From assembly GCA_009760855.2 (NCBI GenBank), contig WPIO01000018.1:3875001-3939000 (forward strand): a DNA stretch of 64,000 bases. Reading direction: 5' to 3'. A model generated the notes under the pieces. The model was not told the origin of the DNA. It made no database searches and worked only from the letters and a program-made list of their open reading frames with translations. Positions 35,638 to 47,157 of this stretch are shown piece after piece. How positions within the stretch are numbered: position 1 is the stretch's first letter; the number at the start of each line of letters is the position of its first letter. The DNA comes from Cristatella mucedo (taxonomy: Eukaryota > Bryozoa > Phylactolaemata > Cristatellidae). The translations under genes were made by a program, and so were the position numbers.

Positions 35638-37035
35638 ATGTCTGCAGCCGTTCGGCAGAGAAAGGGCGCCGCCTCGGCAAAGCACCCGAGCAATGAGCCG
35701 CAGTCTGACGCCAGCCGCCCGGCAGCCGCAGCAGCAGCCGCAGCAGCAGCCGCAGCAGCGGCGGCGTCTCGTTCTGCGAAGCGCGCCGCTGCTGCTGCCG
35801 TCGCTGCCGCCTCAGCCGAGCCTCAGTCTCCGCTCTCTCATTCCGGGCTCGCCAACGATGCCGGCTGTCGGGCGCTGCTCTGGAGCTGCCTGCTAGTCGC
35901 GCAGACGGTGCTGGCCGTCGCGCTGCTTCGGCCGGCCGCCACTTATCCGGTTGCGTACGGCCTGCCGAGAGCGCCCGCATTCGACGGCGCTCTGCAGGCC
36001 GACGACTCGCTCGCGCACGCCGAGCGCCTGTTCGACGGCCGCCTGGTCGGCGCCGAGTCGCTGGCCGTGCACCGCGGCCCCGACGGGCGGCGGCGCATCT
36101 ACACGGGCACCGCCGACGGCCGGATCGTCCGCTTGGACTTGGATGGCGGCAGCGCCGCCGGAAGCGCATCCGAGTTCGTTCGGCTGACGGACGGCGGCGG
36201 CGAGCGATGCGCTGCTGCCGCGGGCGGCGCCCACGCCGAGCGCGCCTGCGGTCGGCCGCTGGGCGTGCGCATCAAGGGAGACACGCTGTACGCCATCGAC
36301 GCCTACTCGGGCGTCTATCGCGTGGATTTGGCCGCCGACCGCGCCGAGCCGGTGCTGCTCGTCGGCGGCGGCAACGTGACTTTTGGCAATGACCTGGACG
36401 TCGCCGCCAACGGCACCGTCTACTTCACCGACTCGAGCCGGCACTGGCCGCGAAGCCAGTACGCGAGCGCTGCTCTGGAGGGCGCGGCTGACGGCCGCCT
36501 GCTGGCGTACGACACCCGCGGCGGCCTGCGCGTGCTGCTGGACGGCATCGCGTTTGCTAACGGTGTGCAGCTGTCGCCCGGTGAGGATCACGTGCTCGTT
36601 GTCGAGTCGATGCGCTGCCGCGTGCTGCGGCTGCACCTGCGCGGCCCCGTGCGCGACCGCCACGACGTGTTCGTGCACAACTTGCCCGGCGTTCCGGACA
36701 ACGTGCGCGCTTCGCCGCGCGGCACCTACTGGGTCGGCTTCGCCGCCGTTCGCGGCGGCGGCGGCAAGCCGTCGCTGATGGACCTGGCGGCGCCTCGGCC
36801 CTGGATTCGGCACGTGCTGAGCCAGCTGGTGCCGTCTGAGTGGCTCGGTCGTCTGCTGCTGTCCAAGTACGGCCTGGTCGTGGAGCTGGGCTCCGAGGGC
36901 CAGGTCTTGCGCAGCCTGCACGACCCGTCGGGCAGCCGCGTGCCGTCGGTGAGTGAGGCACTCGAACTGGACGACGGCTCGCTGTATCTGGGCTCGTACG
37001 CCTTGCCCTACGTCAGCAGGGTGCAGGTCCCCTGA
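35638..37035 (+). CDS. APMAP-like: APMAP / strictosidine synthase-like protein, intronless, 465 aa
   Basis: A single exon encodes a type II membrane protein like adipocyte plasma membrane-associated protein, a six-bladed beta-propeller related to strictosidine synthase, paraoxonase and arylesterase folds. Residues 1-78 are low-complexity and alanine-rich (15 alanines at 29-43). Residues about 79-97 form the membrane anchor (ALLWSCLLVAQTVLAVALL). Then come AERLFDGRLVGAESL, YTGTADGRIVRL, CGRPLGVR, NDLDVAANGTVYFTDSS, FANGVQLSPGEDHVLVVES, PGVPDNVR, YWVGF, SLHDP and LYLGS, all family landmarks. N-glycosylation sequons NVT and NGT are in the propeller. The frame is open further upstream to 35464, but that part looks like a LINE 3' end, so I start at the Met at 35638. 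Related animal genes usually have several introns; absence here suggests intron loss or a retrocopy. Function in animals is poorly defined (arylesterase activity is reported for vertebrate APMAP). Confidence 0.92.
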   Translation: MSAAVRQRKGAASAKHPSNEPQSDASRPAAAAAAAAAAAAAAASRSAKRAAAAAVAAASAEPQSPLSHSGLANDAGCRALLWSCLLVAQTVLAVALLRPAATYPVAYGLPRAPAFDGALQADDSLAHAERLFDGRLVGAESLAVHRGPDGRRRIYTGTADGRIVRLDLDGGSAAGSASEFVRLTDGGGERCAAAAGGAHAERACGRPLGVRIKGDTLYAIDAYSGVYRVDLAADRAEPVLLVGGGNVTFGNDLDVAANGTVYFTDSSRHWPRSQYASAALEGAADGRLLAYDTRGGLRVLLDGIAFANGVQLSPGEDHVLVVESMRCRVLRLHLRGPVRDRHDVFVHNLPGVPDNVRASPRGTYWVGFAAVRGGGGKPSLMDLAAPRPWIRHVLSQLVPSEWLGRLLLSKYGLVVELGSEGQVLRSLHDPSGSRVPSVSEALELDDGSLYLGSYALPYVSRVQVP

Positions 37036-38779
37036 CTGTCGCCGCCACGGCCGCGAGCCGGCATCTCGTCATCGGCCTGCTGGGTTCCAGTTGCCTCCAC
37101 CAGCAGCTTCCACCGCTGCTGACGCCGGCTATCCACTGGAAGTCGTTGGGCTTGGCCAGCGCAGGCTTGTTTTCCTGCCGACTACTGCGGGCCACCCAAG
37201 TGGCGACCTGGAGACCTTGAGTAATCGTATGCAGTGCGGTGGCTGCTTCTTTCACGAGCGCAGCAGTCTCTATTAGTGGGCTGTGTCCGGAATTTTGCCG
37301 AGTTCCGCAGGCAGGCTTGCTCAACGGTGTTGCTTACGTCGAGAGAACATGCTTTGGCACCCGACTGTTGGAAGCGGCAAGCAAAGCTCACCGGCAGCTC
37401 TCACTGGCAGCCAGTTTGTGGACCGGTAGTGCAGCTGCCACACCCAGGAGTGCAGGTGCTGCATCAATGGCTTCATTTGAGTTTCGAGCCTTCTAGATGT
37501 GACTAGGCAACATTAGCGTTCGAGTGGGCACGTCAGGCCGGACGGGCCCTTAACAATAGCCACCTGGACGAGGCTGCTAGAGGCTGGCATAGCAGTCCTA
37601 GGCAGTCATCAGCCCAGGTCCGTGCCAAGCATGAAGCTAAAGTGTTGTAACAGTATAGCCATCACTGCAGCTTACCCAACAGCAACCCCGTGGACAATTA
37701 GGAGTGGCCCAAGTCCTCCCCCTCCCGCCCTTGGATGGATCCCATGAATGCAAGCTCTCACCCCACCGGTGCCTAGGCCCTGCTAGGTCCAGTGGGTCCA
37801 CATGAATCCCTCATTAATGCACTAGCAAGTTAGGGCTCCCAAAGGAAAGGTGTCACAAAAGCTCTCGTGAACACACACAATGCCACACACCCTTATGGAC
37901 ACAAGCACCCTCGTGTATGCTTGCCGGGATAGTACGGTAACTTGACCAGGTTGGTCGCTCATTTGTGATTCACTTATGCTAATCTGTGTTATATGAGCCG
38001 CTAGACAGGCTTGGCGAGAGACTGAAGGAGCAGATTCGGCTGTGATTTCATTACATGCAGCCAGTCGGCGAATGAATGTGGGCAGTTAACCCACTCATGT
38101 TAGGCACCGTTGATGAAAAGGGGCCAAAATAATCTAAATGCATGTTAAATCATTAGAAATTAAACTAAAACGCCGAATGAATGGCTTACACGAGTTCGGT
38201 CATTCTCGGATCACTAAGGCTGAGTCCCGAATGTTTTCGAAACCAGTGCTTAGCTAAAGAAGAGAGTCCACTGCAGGGTCAAGGTTGGTTCACGTATAGC
38301 CTCAATCCTGAATGGGCCCATGACCCAGCCGCGGCCTAGTGAGCTCATCGTCATTTTTATAAGGTGCGAAAGCACTGCAGCGAGACTGAACGCTCATTCG
38401 GAGAACATACCCGAAAGCTACGTCGGCCCGCGCAGGCCGGAGCTGACTGGAATTTTTGGGTAACTCAAAGATTCGAGCCAGCGTATGCCACGAAGCCCGA
38501 CATTCTCCAGATGCTAATAATCGTCGACGCCTCTCAGCAGCGAAGATCGACCAGCATTTCACGGCTTTCAGAATTGCTCGGCAGCCATGGCGCAGGGAGC
38601 TGAGCTTAAATGGCTTAAAACTGAGTGGTTGCCTTTTTTGTCAACGCCTAGAGCTCAGAGTGCAGGAAGTGAATGCGGAAGAATTCTCCCTGCCCAAATC
38701 ATCAATCCAGATAGGGCCCCAGGAAAATAGCTCTAAACAAGTGGGCTTGGCAAAATTGATGAGCTGGTATCGGCATCAC
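37036..38779. other. 3' UTR and downstream flank of the APMAP-like gene
   Basis: GC-rich for about 450 bp after the stop, then unremarkable. An ATTAAA at 38159-38164 is the first plausible polyadenylation hexamer I noticed. No second gene recognised. Confidence 0.4.
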
Positions 38780-39396
38780 TTAATAATAATAATGACAAGA
38801 TACAAGGTAATCATACATTTTAATAGCACTTTCAGAGAACTCAATCTCTTTCTAGGCACTTTACATTTGCTGCAAATGAAGCTCGATAGAATGGTTAGTG
38901 GTGGCATGCTCAATAAACAAAAAGAATAACGTGGTTAGGGGTGACATGCACAGGGTCAGTACGCAAGAATGGTTAGCGGCAGCATGCGCAATGTTAGCAC
39001 ACATAAGCACATAAAGAACGAATCACACGGACCCACAAAATGCTGTGATAAATAAATCAGTGTTTAGTTCTTTTTAAATGTGGTCAAGTCAGGAGATGTC
39101 GTGATGCAAGTCGGGAGTGAGTTCTAGGCTTTGGGAGCATACAAACTAAAGGCACGGTCTCCAAAAGATTTGATGTTTGTAGGAGGTATAGCTAAACGAT
39201 AAGATTCGGAAAAGCGGGTGGTACGGTGCTTAGCCTGGTGGAGAAGTAGATCTGATAGATAGGCTGGAGCCAAAGAATGAAGGGACCTAAAAGTGAGTGA
39301 TACAACCTTGAAGTCGATGCGTTGCTTGACTGGGAGCCAGTGCAGGTCGGCAGGAAGTGCTGATATGTGGCAGCTGCGACGCTCACTTGGGAGCTT
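38780..39396 (-). mobile_element. LINE-A 3' half, inverted
   Basis: Inverted ATT tail at 38780, ctcaatctctttctaggcac, full 3' UTR, then the coding block with caaagaatgaagggacc and cagtgcaggtcggc. Confidence 0.85.
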
Positions 39397-39459
39397 CTGT
39401 TGGTTTAACTCGCGATGACGACACTAAACAGGACTCCATCTTACAAGCGCTATCCTTAC

Positions 39460-39600
39460 TGGTAATAATCACAATAAGAATACATTTTATAGCACCCTCA
39501 GAGAACTTAATCTCTTCTACGCATTTAAAATATGCTGTATAAGAAGCACGATCGCACGGTTAGCGATTACATGCACAATGTCAATGAGCATATTGTGGCA
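39460..39600 (-). mobile_element. LINE-A 3' end fragment, diverged
   Basis: tagcaccctcagagaactta, atctcttctacgcattta and inverted 3' UTR remnants. Confidence 0.65.
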
Positions 39601-41589
39601 AAACATGGCGCTGGGGCTTTGACTCCAGTATCGAAAACTATCTGTGGTAACTCGTGAAACTCAAGCAAATGCGCTCATGCAGGCGCACGCACACAAACTT
39701 TCATATTCACCGTAGTAATTATAAATCGGACCCAAACGGTCGCCGTAAACGCAGCGCCCATTGCCAGTCCTGAACCTTGTGACTGGCGAACTCTGGGAGC
39801 TGCAGGTTTCTAGGCTCTTCTACTGCTGTGTGCCGCTAAGGACACCAGTAACCGGTCAGACCGTTTCCTCGCCACTGCGACTAGTCAGGTTTTTAGCTTA
39901 GCAGCGGATATTTTCAAAGGCCGTAGTTTAAGGCATCTGCGAGCACCCGGCTCATTCTGAGCATTCGGGCTCTTAATGACATGTCACGACTATTACTAAC
40001 TTGTGTCGGTACCTGTCCATAATCGGTTCCGATACTGTCCAGATACTGATATCTGCCTTCTGGGGGGGGGGTGCCTCCCATCATCGCGAGACTGCAGTGG
40101 GCTCAGGCAAGCATGAACTACTACTCGTGTTTTAGTTTACGAAGCTCGCAATTGCCAGCATGAACTTATAACGGGCCCGATCGACAGCAGCTTACAAATT
40201 AGTCTCACCCTCAATTAGCTGTTACTACATTTCAGCTTCTGGCGCTGCGTTAGACTGGTTGACGTTCGAAGCGCTATGACCTATGACCTGCTCTGTGTAA
40301 CGAATGGGTCTTCGCTTTTAGAAAGGGTAAGTGCAGCTGCAAATATCCGACGATCTAAATAAGCTAATTCGCTGAAAAGAGAAAATTGAAACTAGGCTAA
40401 ACAAAAGGAGCAAGGAAAAGTCACGTCCACACGAGCAGGAGATCGTAGACCTGGCCCTGCCTTCATTTTGGTCATCGATTCTATTTTGAGAATTTTCAAA
40501 AGAGCAATAGTCATTGAAATAACTTGTTTGCAGACGTTACCTTAACATTGTGTAGGACTTGAATTTTTGCAGCGTTGTTGTACCCTCCATGAGGTCTTCA
40601 GTCATCGCCAGCGGCTGAATCCGTGCGCAGACTGTCACTTTTTTGTTCTAAACCATAGGCGAGGATGCATTCCTTTTACGCTGCAGCCCGAATATCTGAA
40701 ATTTTGCACTGTCTGGCCGACATGCTTCGCCACGGTTCAAGCTCTATAGGTAACTTCGAGTTAACCTACGCATTTGAGCCGATTTGAGCTCTAGGCCACG
40801 TAGCCATTGCTGTATGTTATGGCCGCCTCTGAACGCCTGCAAGCATCAACTGCTGTCAAATAGACTTATCTACGTTATGGATGCAGTCTCGTTATGTTAA
40901 GGTAGGGGGCGCTCTTCATCGCTGCCGCGCTCCGCTACCATAAGTACACATGCCTGCGTGCATTGGGGCTGCACGTGCAAGTCACTAGCCGTGATGCAAG
41001 GTCGCGCGTCGTCGTCTCGCGTCGTCGGCTGAGACTAGCATTGTTAAGAGCGAAGTGTTTTTGACCTATTTCCGTCCGGCCATGTCACGAATCGTCATGA
41101 CTCATAGCCCAGGCGCCACCGGCGGAACGATCGCAGCAGAGTGGTAAACCAATTTGTCCTATTTTACAGCAGTAGGCAATTACCGCAACCGCGAGAACGG
41201 GTTGCAGTCTAGAAGTGAACGCTACTCGGTTGGGTATATGCGTACCAAAATTCGTGCGCCTTAACGGCAGTCACTTCCATGCTCTTGTGTCATATAATAA
41301 AGATTCGCTCTCGGACCAAAAGGTCACTCGACTCTCTCGCGCACCAGCCTACCAGTCCCATTTTCTCTGGCGAGACTCACTACTCGGCTTCCAATTGTCT
41401 AGCCGTTGCTCGAACTCAGTTGAAATCGTTTTGGTGATCTGACCTTTGGTTCGTAGGCATTGAATGTCTAGGACTCGCTTCTGACGTCTTTCAGCAACTG
41501 CATCAACTTTAGCTGAAACTCTAATGATGTACATTCAGTGCATGGTCGATGATGCAAAGTCAGTAAAATTATTCAAAGTCAAAATGTTG
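39601..41589. other. Intergenic, nothing recognised
   Basis: Mixed-composition DNA with short frames. A CpG-rich patch lies at about 40900-41040. No coding block recognised. Confidence 0.45.
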
Positions 41590-41885
41590 CATGGGCATCG
41601 CTATCGCCTTATCTCTGTGGGAGAAACTCTGGGGCGGGAGGAGCCGTGGAGGATTTCAGTGCATTGATGTCAACGGGCGAGAGTCACATGAGGAGCCTTT
41701 ACAGTATGGGGCAACCCAGGGATCTGAGCTTGGTCCACTTCTTTTCACAATAAATACAATCCCTCTTGACAATACAATCAGGAAGTAAAATTTAGGATTT
41801 AATTTTCATGCAGATGAAAGACCACTGGACATTGTCTTCAACCTCTTCTAGCTATCCAGCACAGCGAACTTTCTATAATCTATTG

Positions 41886-41889
<4 letters not shown>

Positions 41890-41980
<91 letters not shown>

Positions 41981-41988
41981 CACACACG

Positions 41989-42040
<52 letters not shown>
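41890..42040. repeat. Compound microsatellite (CA)(GCAC)(CA)(TA)
   Basis: CA repeats, then about 15 units of a CACG tetramer, CA again, and about 19 TA units. Alternating purine-pyrimidine throughout. Confidence 0.95.
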
Positions 42041-42041
<1 letters not shown>

Positions 42042-42327
42042 CAATCTATATACAGTACTTCAAAAATTCACGAACAGAGTGGCTATTCAAATTTTTTAAA
42101 TTTGTTTATGGTAAAAATAACCCACATTCAATGGAAATATCGTGCGCTGCGAAGAAATTTAAAATCAAACCGTTGAAATGAACCGACCAGCATATTGGCT
42201 GTAGCGTTTGCAAGCAATCTGTGTCCCATCCCAATACGACCTTTTCGCTAGATGACCATATCAGCTTCAGGTTTGCCTACTTCCAGCTATGTAACGCTGC
42301 AAAAAAATTTCCTGCTCGTAGTAGAAG

Positions 42328-42432
42328 TCTAGGTGATTTAACAGCCTCTTTTGTATAGAGACAGAAGAGCCTGTACTGCTATCACCACTTGCAGCGGCGA
42401 TAAAGGATCGCCCACCGCGGGATTCAAAAGGC
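42328..42432 (-). mobile_element. SINE-1 fragment, inverted
   Basis: gatttaacagcctcttttgt, gctatcaccacttgcagcgg and cgcccaccgcgggattcaaa; the A-box side is missing. Confidence 0.8.
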
Positions 42433-42971
42433 AGCTTGACAAAACCACAAAACCACATAATTCTCACAGCATCTGCTCCGGCTGGGAGAATCGTCCTTTG
42501 TGTGTTTATTAGGGCCGACATTGTGCACGGTATCACTCAAGCAATTCATATGCTTGTGTCCAGCCAATGTAAGTGTCTAGACAGAGATTATGTACTTTTG
42601 AGGTGCTGTAAGAATGACCTGTAATTAAGATTTTTCTCAGCAAGAGCCGACAAAACTGTAAAAGTACTGTAGGGCAGCACCAGCCTGGCTTAAGTTTAGG
42701 GCACACAAGGATTGACTCGGCCGAAAAGCACCTTTGTCCTCGAGACCCGTGAGCAAGAGAGTGTAGCAGTTATGGTAAGATCATGAGGGCGGGGCAGCTC
42801 AGGAGCCAACCACAGCATTCCTGCCTGCCGCCTCGGCCTGGGGGTGCGTCTGATCAATGTCGACTGGCCCGTCGACGGCGGTCCTAACTCAGTCCGAGAG
42901 TATTGTCTCGAACCTCCCTTTCGGTATTCGAGCTGCTCGTCGAGTACGTTAGGAACTCCTTACCGCAGTGA

Positions 42972-43229
42972 TCTCAGCATTTAGTGGGTCCCTGTGATTC
43001 GTCCTTCCTGTGCTTATGCGTGCTGACACTGTGCATGCTGCCACTAGCCGCATTTGCATGCTGACCCTGTGCATGTCACCGCTAACCATGCTATTCATGT
43101 TACTTATGAAGCATGATATTACTCGCCATTCAATCGCGCTTCCCTTTGCAGCAAATGTAAAGCGCCTAGAAAGCGATTGAGTTCTCTGAGTTATCGCTTC
43201 ATCAAGTGCATTATTATTATTATTATTTT
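42972..43229 (+). mobile_element. LINE-A 3' UTR fragment
   Basis: catttagtgggtccctgtga, tgcatgctgccactagccg, agcgcctagaaagcgattg and an ATT-repeat tail. One of the less diverged tails. Confidence 0.85.
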
Positions 43230-43289
43230 CTCCACCGTGTCGGTCTCGGGTCCAATACCAGTAAGCCCTCTGCCGTCTGTCTAGGCTAG

Positions 43290-43520
43290 CTATTTAAGAA
43301 TGCTTGGCGGCGCTTGGTCAAGATAATTGTCTTCGTCAATGCCGCCGCCGCCCGTCCGACAGGTGACGGATTTGCTTCCGTCAGAACGAGGGAGCTCCGC
43401 ACTTGCGCCAGCGATCGACTGCGCGGGACGCGAGGCGCAGCGTCAGGAGGAGAATTCGTCTGACGCCGCCGCCGCATAAGTTCGCACTGCGCCCGCGCGG
43501 CTCTCATCTTGTGTTAGGGC
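43290..43520. other. Small GC-rich, CpG-dense island of unknown role
   Basis: Contains an ATG at 43339 opening a 46-codon frame (starts MPPPPVRQVTDLLPSE, ends DAAAA stop) and CpG-rich words on both strands. It could be a first exon, a promoter island or chance. Confidence 0.35.
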
Positions 43521-43834
43521 GTGTGTGCGTACCGGCGAGAGATAAGCTATTTCCTACCGTGCAATGTCCAATGTGCATAAAAGAATCAACCCTAATCGTC
43601 CCCTATTCGAACGGGAAACAAATTGCATCACGATTAATTTTGCAGTCGATCCTCAATCGCTATCTAATCACACTTCCGAGCGCTGAATGGCGAGTGCTGA
43701 GTGCCGAGCACTGAGTGCCGAGCCACCCATGCATTGATACATCTCGTTGTGACTACTCGACCAGTTCCGGCTTAGATAGCAACGGAGGCGGTCCGAACTT
43801 CCGCCGGCTTTGACATTCACTCGCTTTCGGGCTG

Positions 43835-43998
43835 TGATGGCACACTAGGTAAGGCGGTTGCTTTCACTACCTCCGTCCCAAGGTCGTGGGTTCGATTCCT
43901 GCGGTGGGCGATTCTTTATCGCCACTGCAAGCGGTGGTGATAGCCGTAAAGGCTCTTCTGTCGCTATACAAAAAGAGGCTGTTTAATCAGCTAGGATT
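43835..43998 (+). mobile_element. SINE-1, near full length
   Basis: gatggcacactaggtaaggc, cgtgggttcgattcctgcgg, ctgcaagcggtggtgatagc and agaggctgtttaatcagcta. One of the best preserved copies. Confidence 0.9.
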
Positions 43999-44619
43999 TT
44001 TTTTCGTACGAGAGCGTTACGTGCTGTAGTCCAGACGCCAGCAGGAAGGCGACCCGAAGTTTTGCGAAGTAATCTTGGCTTCGCGAGGCGCTTTCGCCGG
44101 CTGCTGATCTGATCGGCTTCGTGGGACTGATTGGCTAATTGGCGTTGGCGATGGTCTGAGCGTTAATCAGTCAGCAACGTCTCGAAGTAATGGCGCATGA
44201 GTAATCGTGCCTTACAGCTCAGTGAGTCGGATCGATCGAGGAGGGTCAAAGCGTGAAAAGTCTTCCCGACGTCATCGGCACAGTTTGTTTGCTTTGCTTT
44301 AGTTGAAGTTTCATTTTTAGATGATGACTTTAGTCTTAGGTTTTATGGTTATCGATTTGCATAGCAACTGTCAAATGTCAGTCGAAATGAATGAGCTGGT
44401 ATGACTTGGCCTCCGGTTTCAAGCGCAGTTGTAAACTCTTGATGACGACGGGACATGTTGTCTTGTCATGTCGCTCAGTCATTGTATTCTTATTTGGCTC
44501 TGCGAACTCTCAATCCATGTGCTGAAAGGCCAAGTCTGAGGCCTAATATGCAATCGTCACGAGGCACATCTTTAAGCCAGTTTTGAAAGCTCGCGACGCC
44601 TATCAGAACTTCTCGCAAA
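43999..44619. other. Intergenic, nothing recognised
   Basis: Short frames only, no repeat family recognised. Confidence 0.5.
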
Positions 44620-45080
44620 CCACCATGTTATTCCTGTTGTTTATTGAGCATGCTACTACTAGCCCTTCGATCGTGCTTCTTTTGCAGCAAATGTATCAGA
44701 ACTACTCCCAAACTAGCATGGACATTGTACTACTAGCTTTTCTGACTCAAACTGTTTAGCTCTGTTTCGAACTAACCTCAAATTCTCTGGAGACCGTGCA
44801 ATTAGTTCGTATACTCCGAAAGTATCGAATTCACTTCAGACGGATGTCCTAACATTCCCAGGATTGGAAGACATTTAAAAAGAAGCTACAAACTCAGTTC
44901 CTCGAAGCGTTCATTGGATCGTTGTGATTTGTCCCTTGAGTGCTTGTGTGTGCTGACACTGTGCATGCTATTACTTACCGTATTGACACGCTTCCCACAC
45001 ATCGCGTGTACAATGCCTTGACAGATATTGAGTTTTCTGTGAGCGAAATTCAGACGAATTACTAGTATTGTTATTAATAT
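44620..45080 (+). mobile_element. LINE-A fragment with rearranged order
   Basis: A 3' UTR piece (ttcgatcgtgcttcttttgc) at 44640-44690 is joined to an earlier coding piece (tcagaactactcccaaac ... agaccgtgcaattagttc), which then runs to its own 3' end near 45070. Either two copies or an internal rearrangement. Confidence 0.65.
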
Positions 45081-45242
45081 AAGCTGGCCCAGCTGCAATG
45101 ATCCAGTTAAAGACAGCAAAGCAAAGCAGTTAGCAGGCAAAATAGTATGCTCCGCCTTAGTGATTGGAGCAGCTAGCCTAGCGGGGCCTAACAACTTAGG
45201 AGTCGTAATTGGCCTGTGCTGGTCCAGGCCTAGGCTGCAGGT

Positions 45243-45368
45243 GTAATAATAATAACGATAATAGTAATATTAATGACAATTTCTATAGTGACCGCAGAGA
45301 ACGCAATCTAATTCTAGGCACTTTACATATGCTGCAAAGGAAGCGTGATCGACTGGTTAGTGGTAGAT
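45243..45368 (-). mobile_element. LINE-A 3' end fragment
   Basis: Inverted tail aataataacgataatag, ctaattctaggcactttac and gcaaaggaagcgtgatcg. Confidence 0.7.
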
Positions 45369-45762
45369 GGGTATGTTGGCCAGTGTAACAGTGGCGTGTA
45401 CCTGGAGCCAATGCTCTTCTACATTCTCTGCGAGGCTTTTCGCATGATGGCGCTGGTGTCGGTCAAGAAACAATCTCGTCGCTCGAGCTATGCGCGAGAA
45501 AGGCGTAGGCAAAGTACACTCGGTCGGCTACAGTCTACTTGGTGTGCCTGTCAGTATTATTATTATTATATGATTATTATTATTATTATGGCGATGGCCA
45601 GTTGTACCAATCCACTCTTCTTTACTTCATCGCCCACTCTTTATGTCTCTGTCTCCCTCCCACCTCTCTCTCTCTCTCTCTCTCCAATCCATATTCATAG
45701 GATGGACTAACAGATATTCAGCCGCTCATATTTCATAGGTCGGTAAAATTCTAGAAGCATAT

Positions 45763-45900
45763 ATCGGGTCGTAGCTATTCACGGCCAAGGTCGCGAACAC
45801 TTGAGCCATGCAGCGGAAATCCTTTATTGTTCACTGCAAGAGGGGCTGCAGCTGTTAAGGCTCTACTGCCTCTGTATATCCAGGCAGTTAAATAAGCTAA
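45763..45900 (+). mobile_element. SINE-1, diverged
   Basis: gtcgtagctattcacggcc, gaaatcctttattgttcact and ggcagttaaataagcta. B box is degraded. Confidence 0.6.
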
Positions 45901-47076
45901 CCTCTGCTTTACTTTCGATTGACGGTGACCAACAGGCTGGATAGTGTCCAAACTAGATGCAACGATTTCCGTTGTCGTGAGCGATAACGCTGAGTCAGGA
46001 ATGGCGCCAATAGAAGCCTACGGCTCTATAAATACGGGTGGCGAACTGAGCCTGGCAATCGTGGCTAAATACTTCAAGGTTTGGCGCAGCGGGATATCTT
46101 GCAGATCCTGACCTTGACTGCGGCTGAGAGGCCAGCCACTTGAGCTCGCACATTGACGTTTGCCGCCAGAGAGGTCAATCAAGGCAGGCACCCACGTCGA
46201 GTCAGAGCGCCGCTCTCTCCTACCTGACACGTAGCTGACACTTTTTGGGACAGCTCTATCAGATGGTTTCAGAAATCCAGCGCCGGTCGTAATCAGTCCT
46301 TATCGAGTGCTCTTGCTAAAGAAATTCACGTGTGGATACATGTCCAATCAGCGTTAGAGCCACGTGTCTGTCCTGCTATTTCAGCCCTTCCTACCCTGTG
46401 ACGCTGCATTCATGTGCAATTGTTCGACAATTAATTCTGATAACTGCCGGAGCTGAGCGGACGTAAATGGGTGTCGGTGCAAGCGTTTCGACTGATGTCT
46501 CCGGTATGGCAGAGCTGCTTTCAATAATTTTCAACTATCGCGGATAAATTTGAGTGCATTGGAGGCGGGTTCTGTGATTCAGCAACCGGGCATCGACGCG
46601 CTAGTTGTACCAGCACTGGTTGCACTTTCCTGAGGCCTAGCATTCTTTACTTACGTTGACCTTCATCTCTCGGAGGTTCCACCTCTTCCGGCTGACTCAC
46701 TGACGCTGTTTGTCCTCTTTTTTTGAGCTTCTTATCCTTACCCTGGCTGGGATTTCGCGGCTCGGTCTAGATCAACCTCGGGATTTTAATTGCAAAAAGA
46801 CCGATTTTATCGAAAAATAATCACGTGACTGGTGGTGATGGGGTCTCGGATGTTGGCGAAAGGATCATCGATTGTAAAGCCACAAACGGCTGCGAGGGTG
46901 GGCGTTTGAACCCAAATAACAGGCCGAGTCGAGTGTTTCAGGGATAGCCACTCTAGGCAGAAGTAGTAATAGTAGTTCGTTGGTTTGAAGTTATTCGTTG
47001 ATGACATTAGAAAACCTCACACTATCGATTTTCTTTAAAGTGGGCACTCGCTGACTTCACAGAGGATTTTAAACTT

Positions 47077-47157
47077 GTCTGCAGCCCTCTGTATCGTATC
47101 CGGTGCTGGATGTCTGCAGCCTTCTGTATCATATCCGGCTCTGGACGTCTGCAGCCT
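47077..47157. repeat. 35-bp tandem duplication
   Basis: gtctgcagccctctgtatc and gtctgcagccttctgtatc begin units 35 bp apart; a third gtctgcagcc follows another 35 bp on. Confidence 0.85.

Larger units (their letters stand above)
41590..42632 (+). mobile_element. Old LINE-A copy broken by a microsatellite and an inverted SINE-1
   Basis: Pieces in order: RT part 41590-41870 (GESHEEPLQYG, TQGSELGPLLF and a decayed FHAD motif), the microsatellite at 41890-42040, middle part 42230-42300 (gatgaccatatcagcttcag), an inverted SINE-1 at 42328-42432, and the 3' end 42478-42632 (gtgtctagacagagattatg). Confidence 0.65.

Noticed and set aside
35893-36921. 342-codon open frame on the minus strand
   Set aside because: Antisense shadow of the GC-rich APMAP-like exon; no family motif.
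43835-43998. Functional tRNA gene
   Set aside because: A and B boxes are present, but many copies share a non-tRNA 3' body and tail, so it is a SINE.
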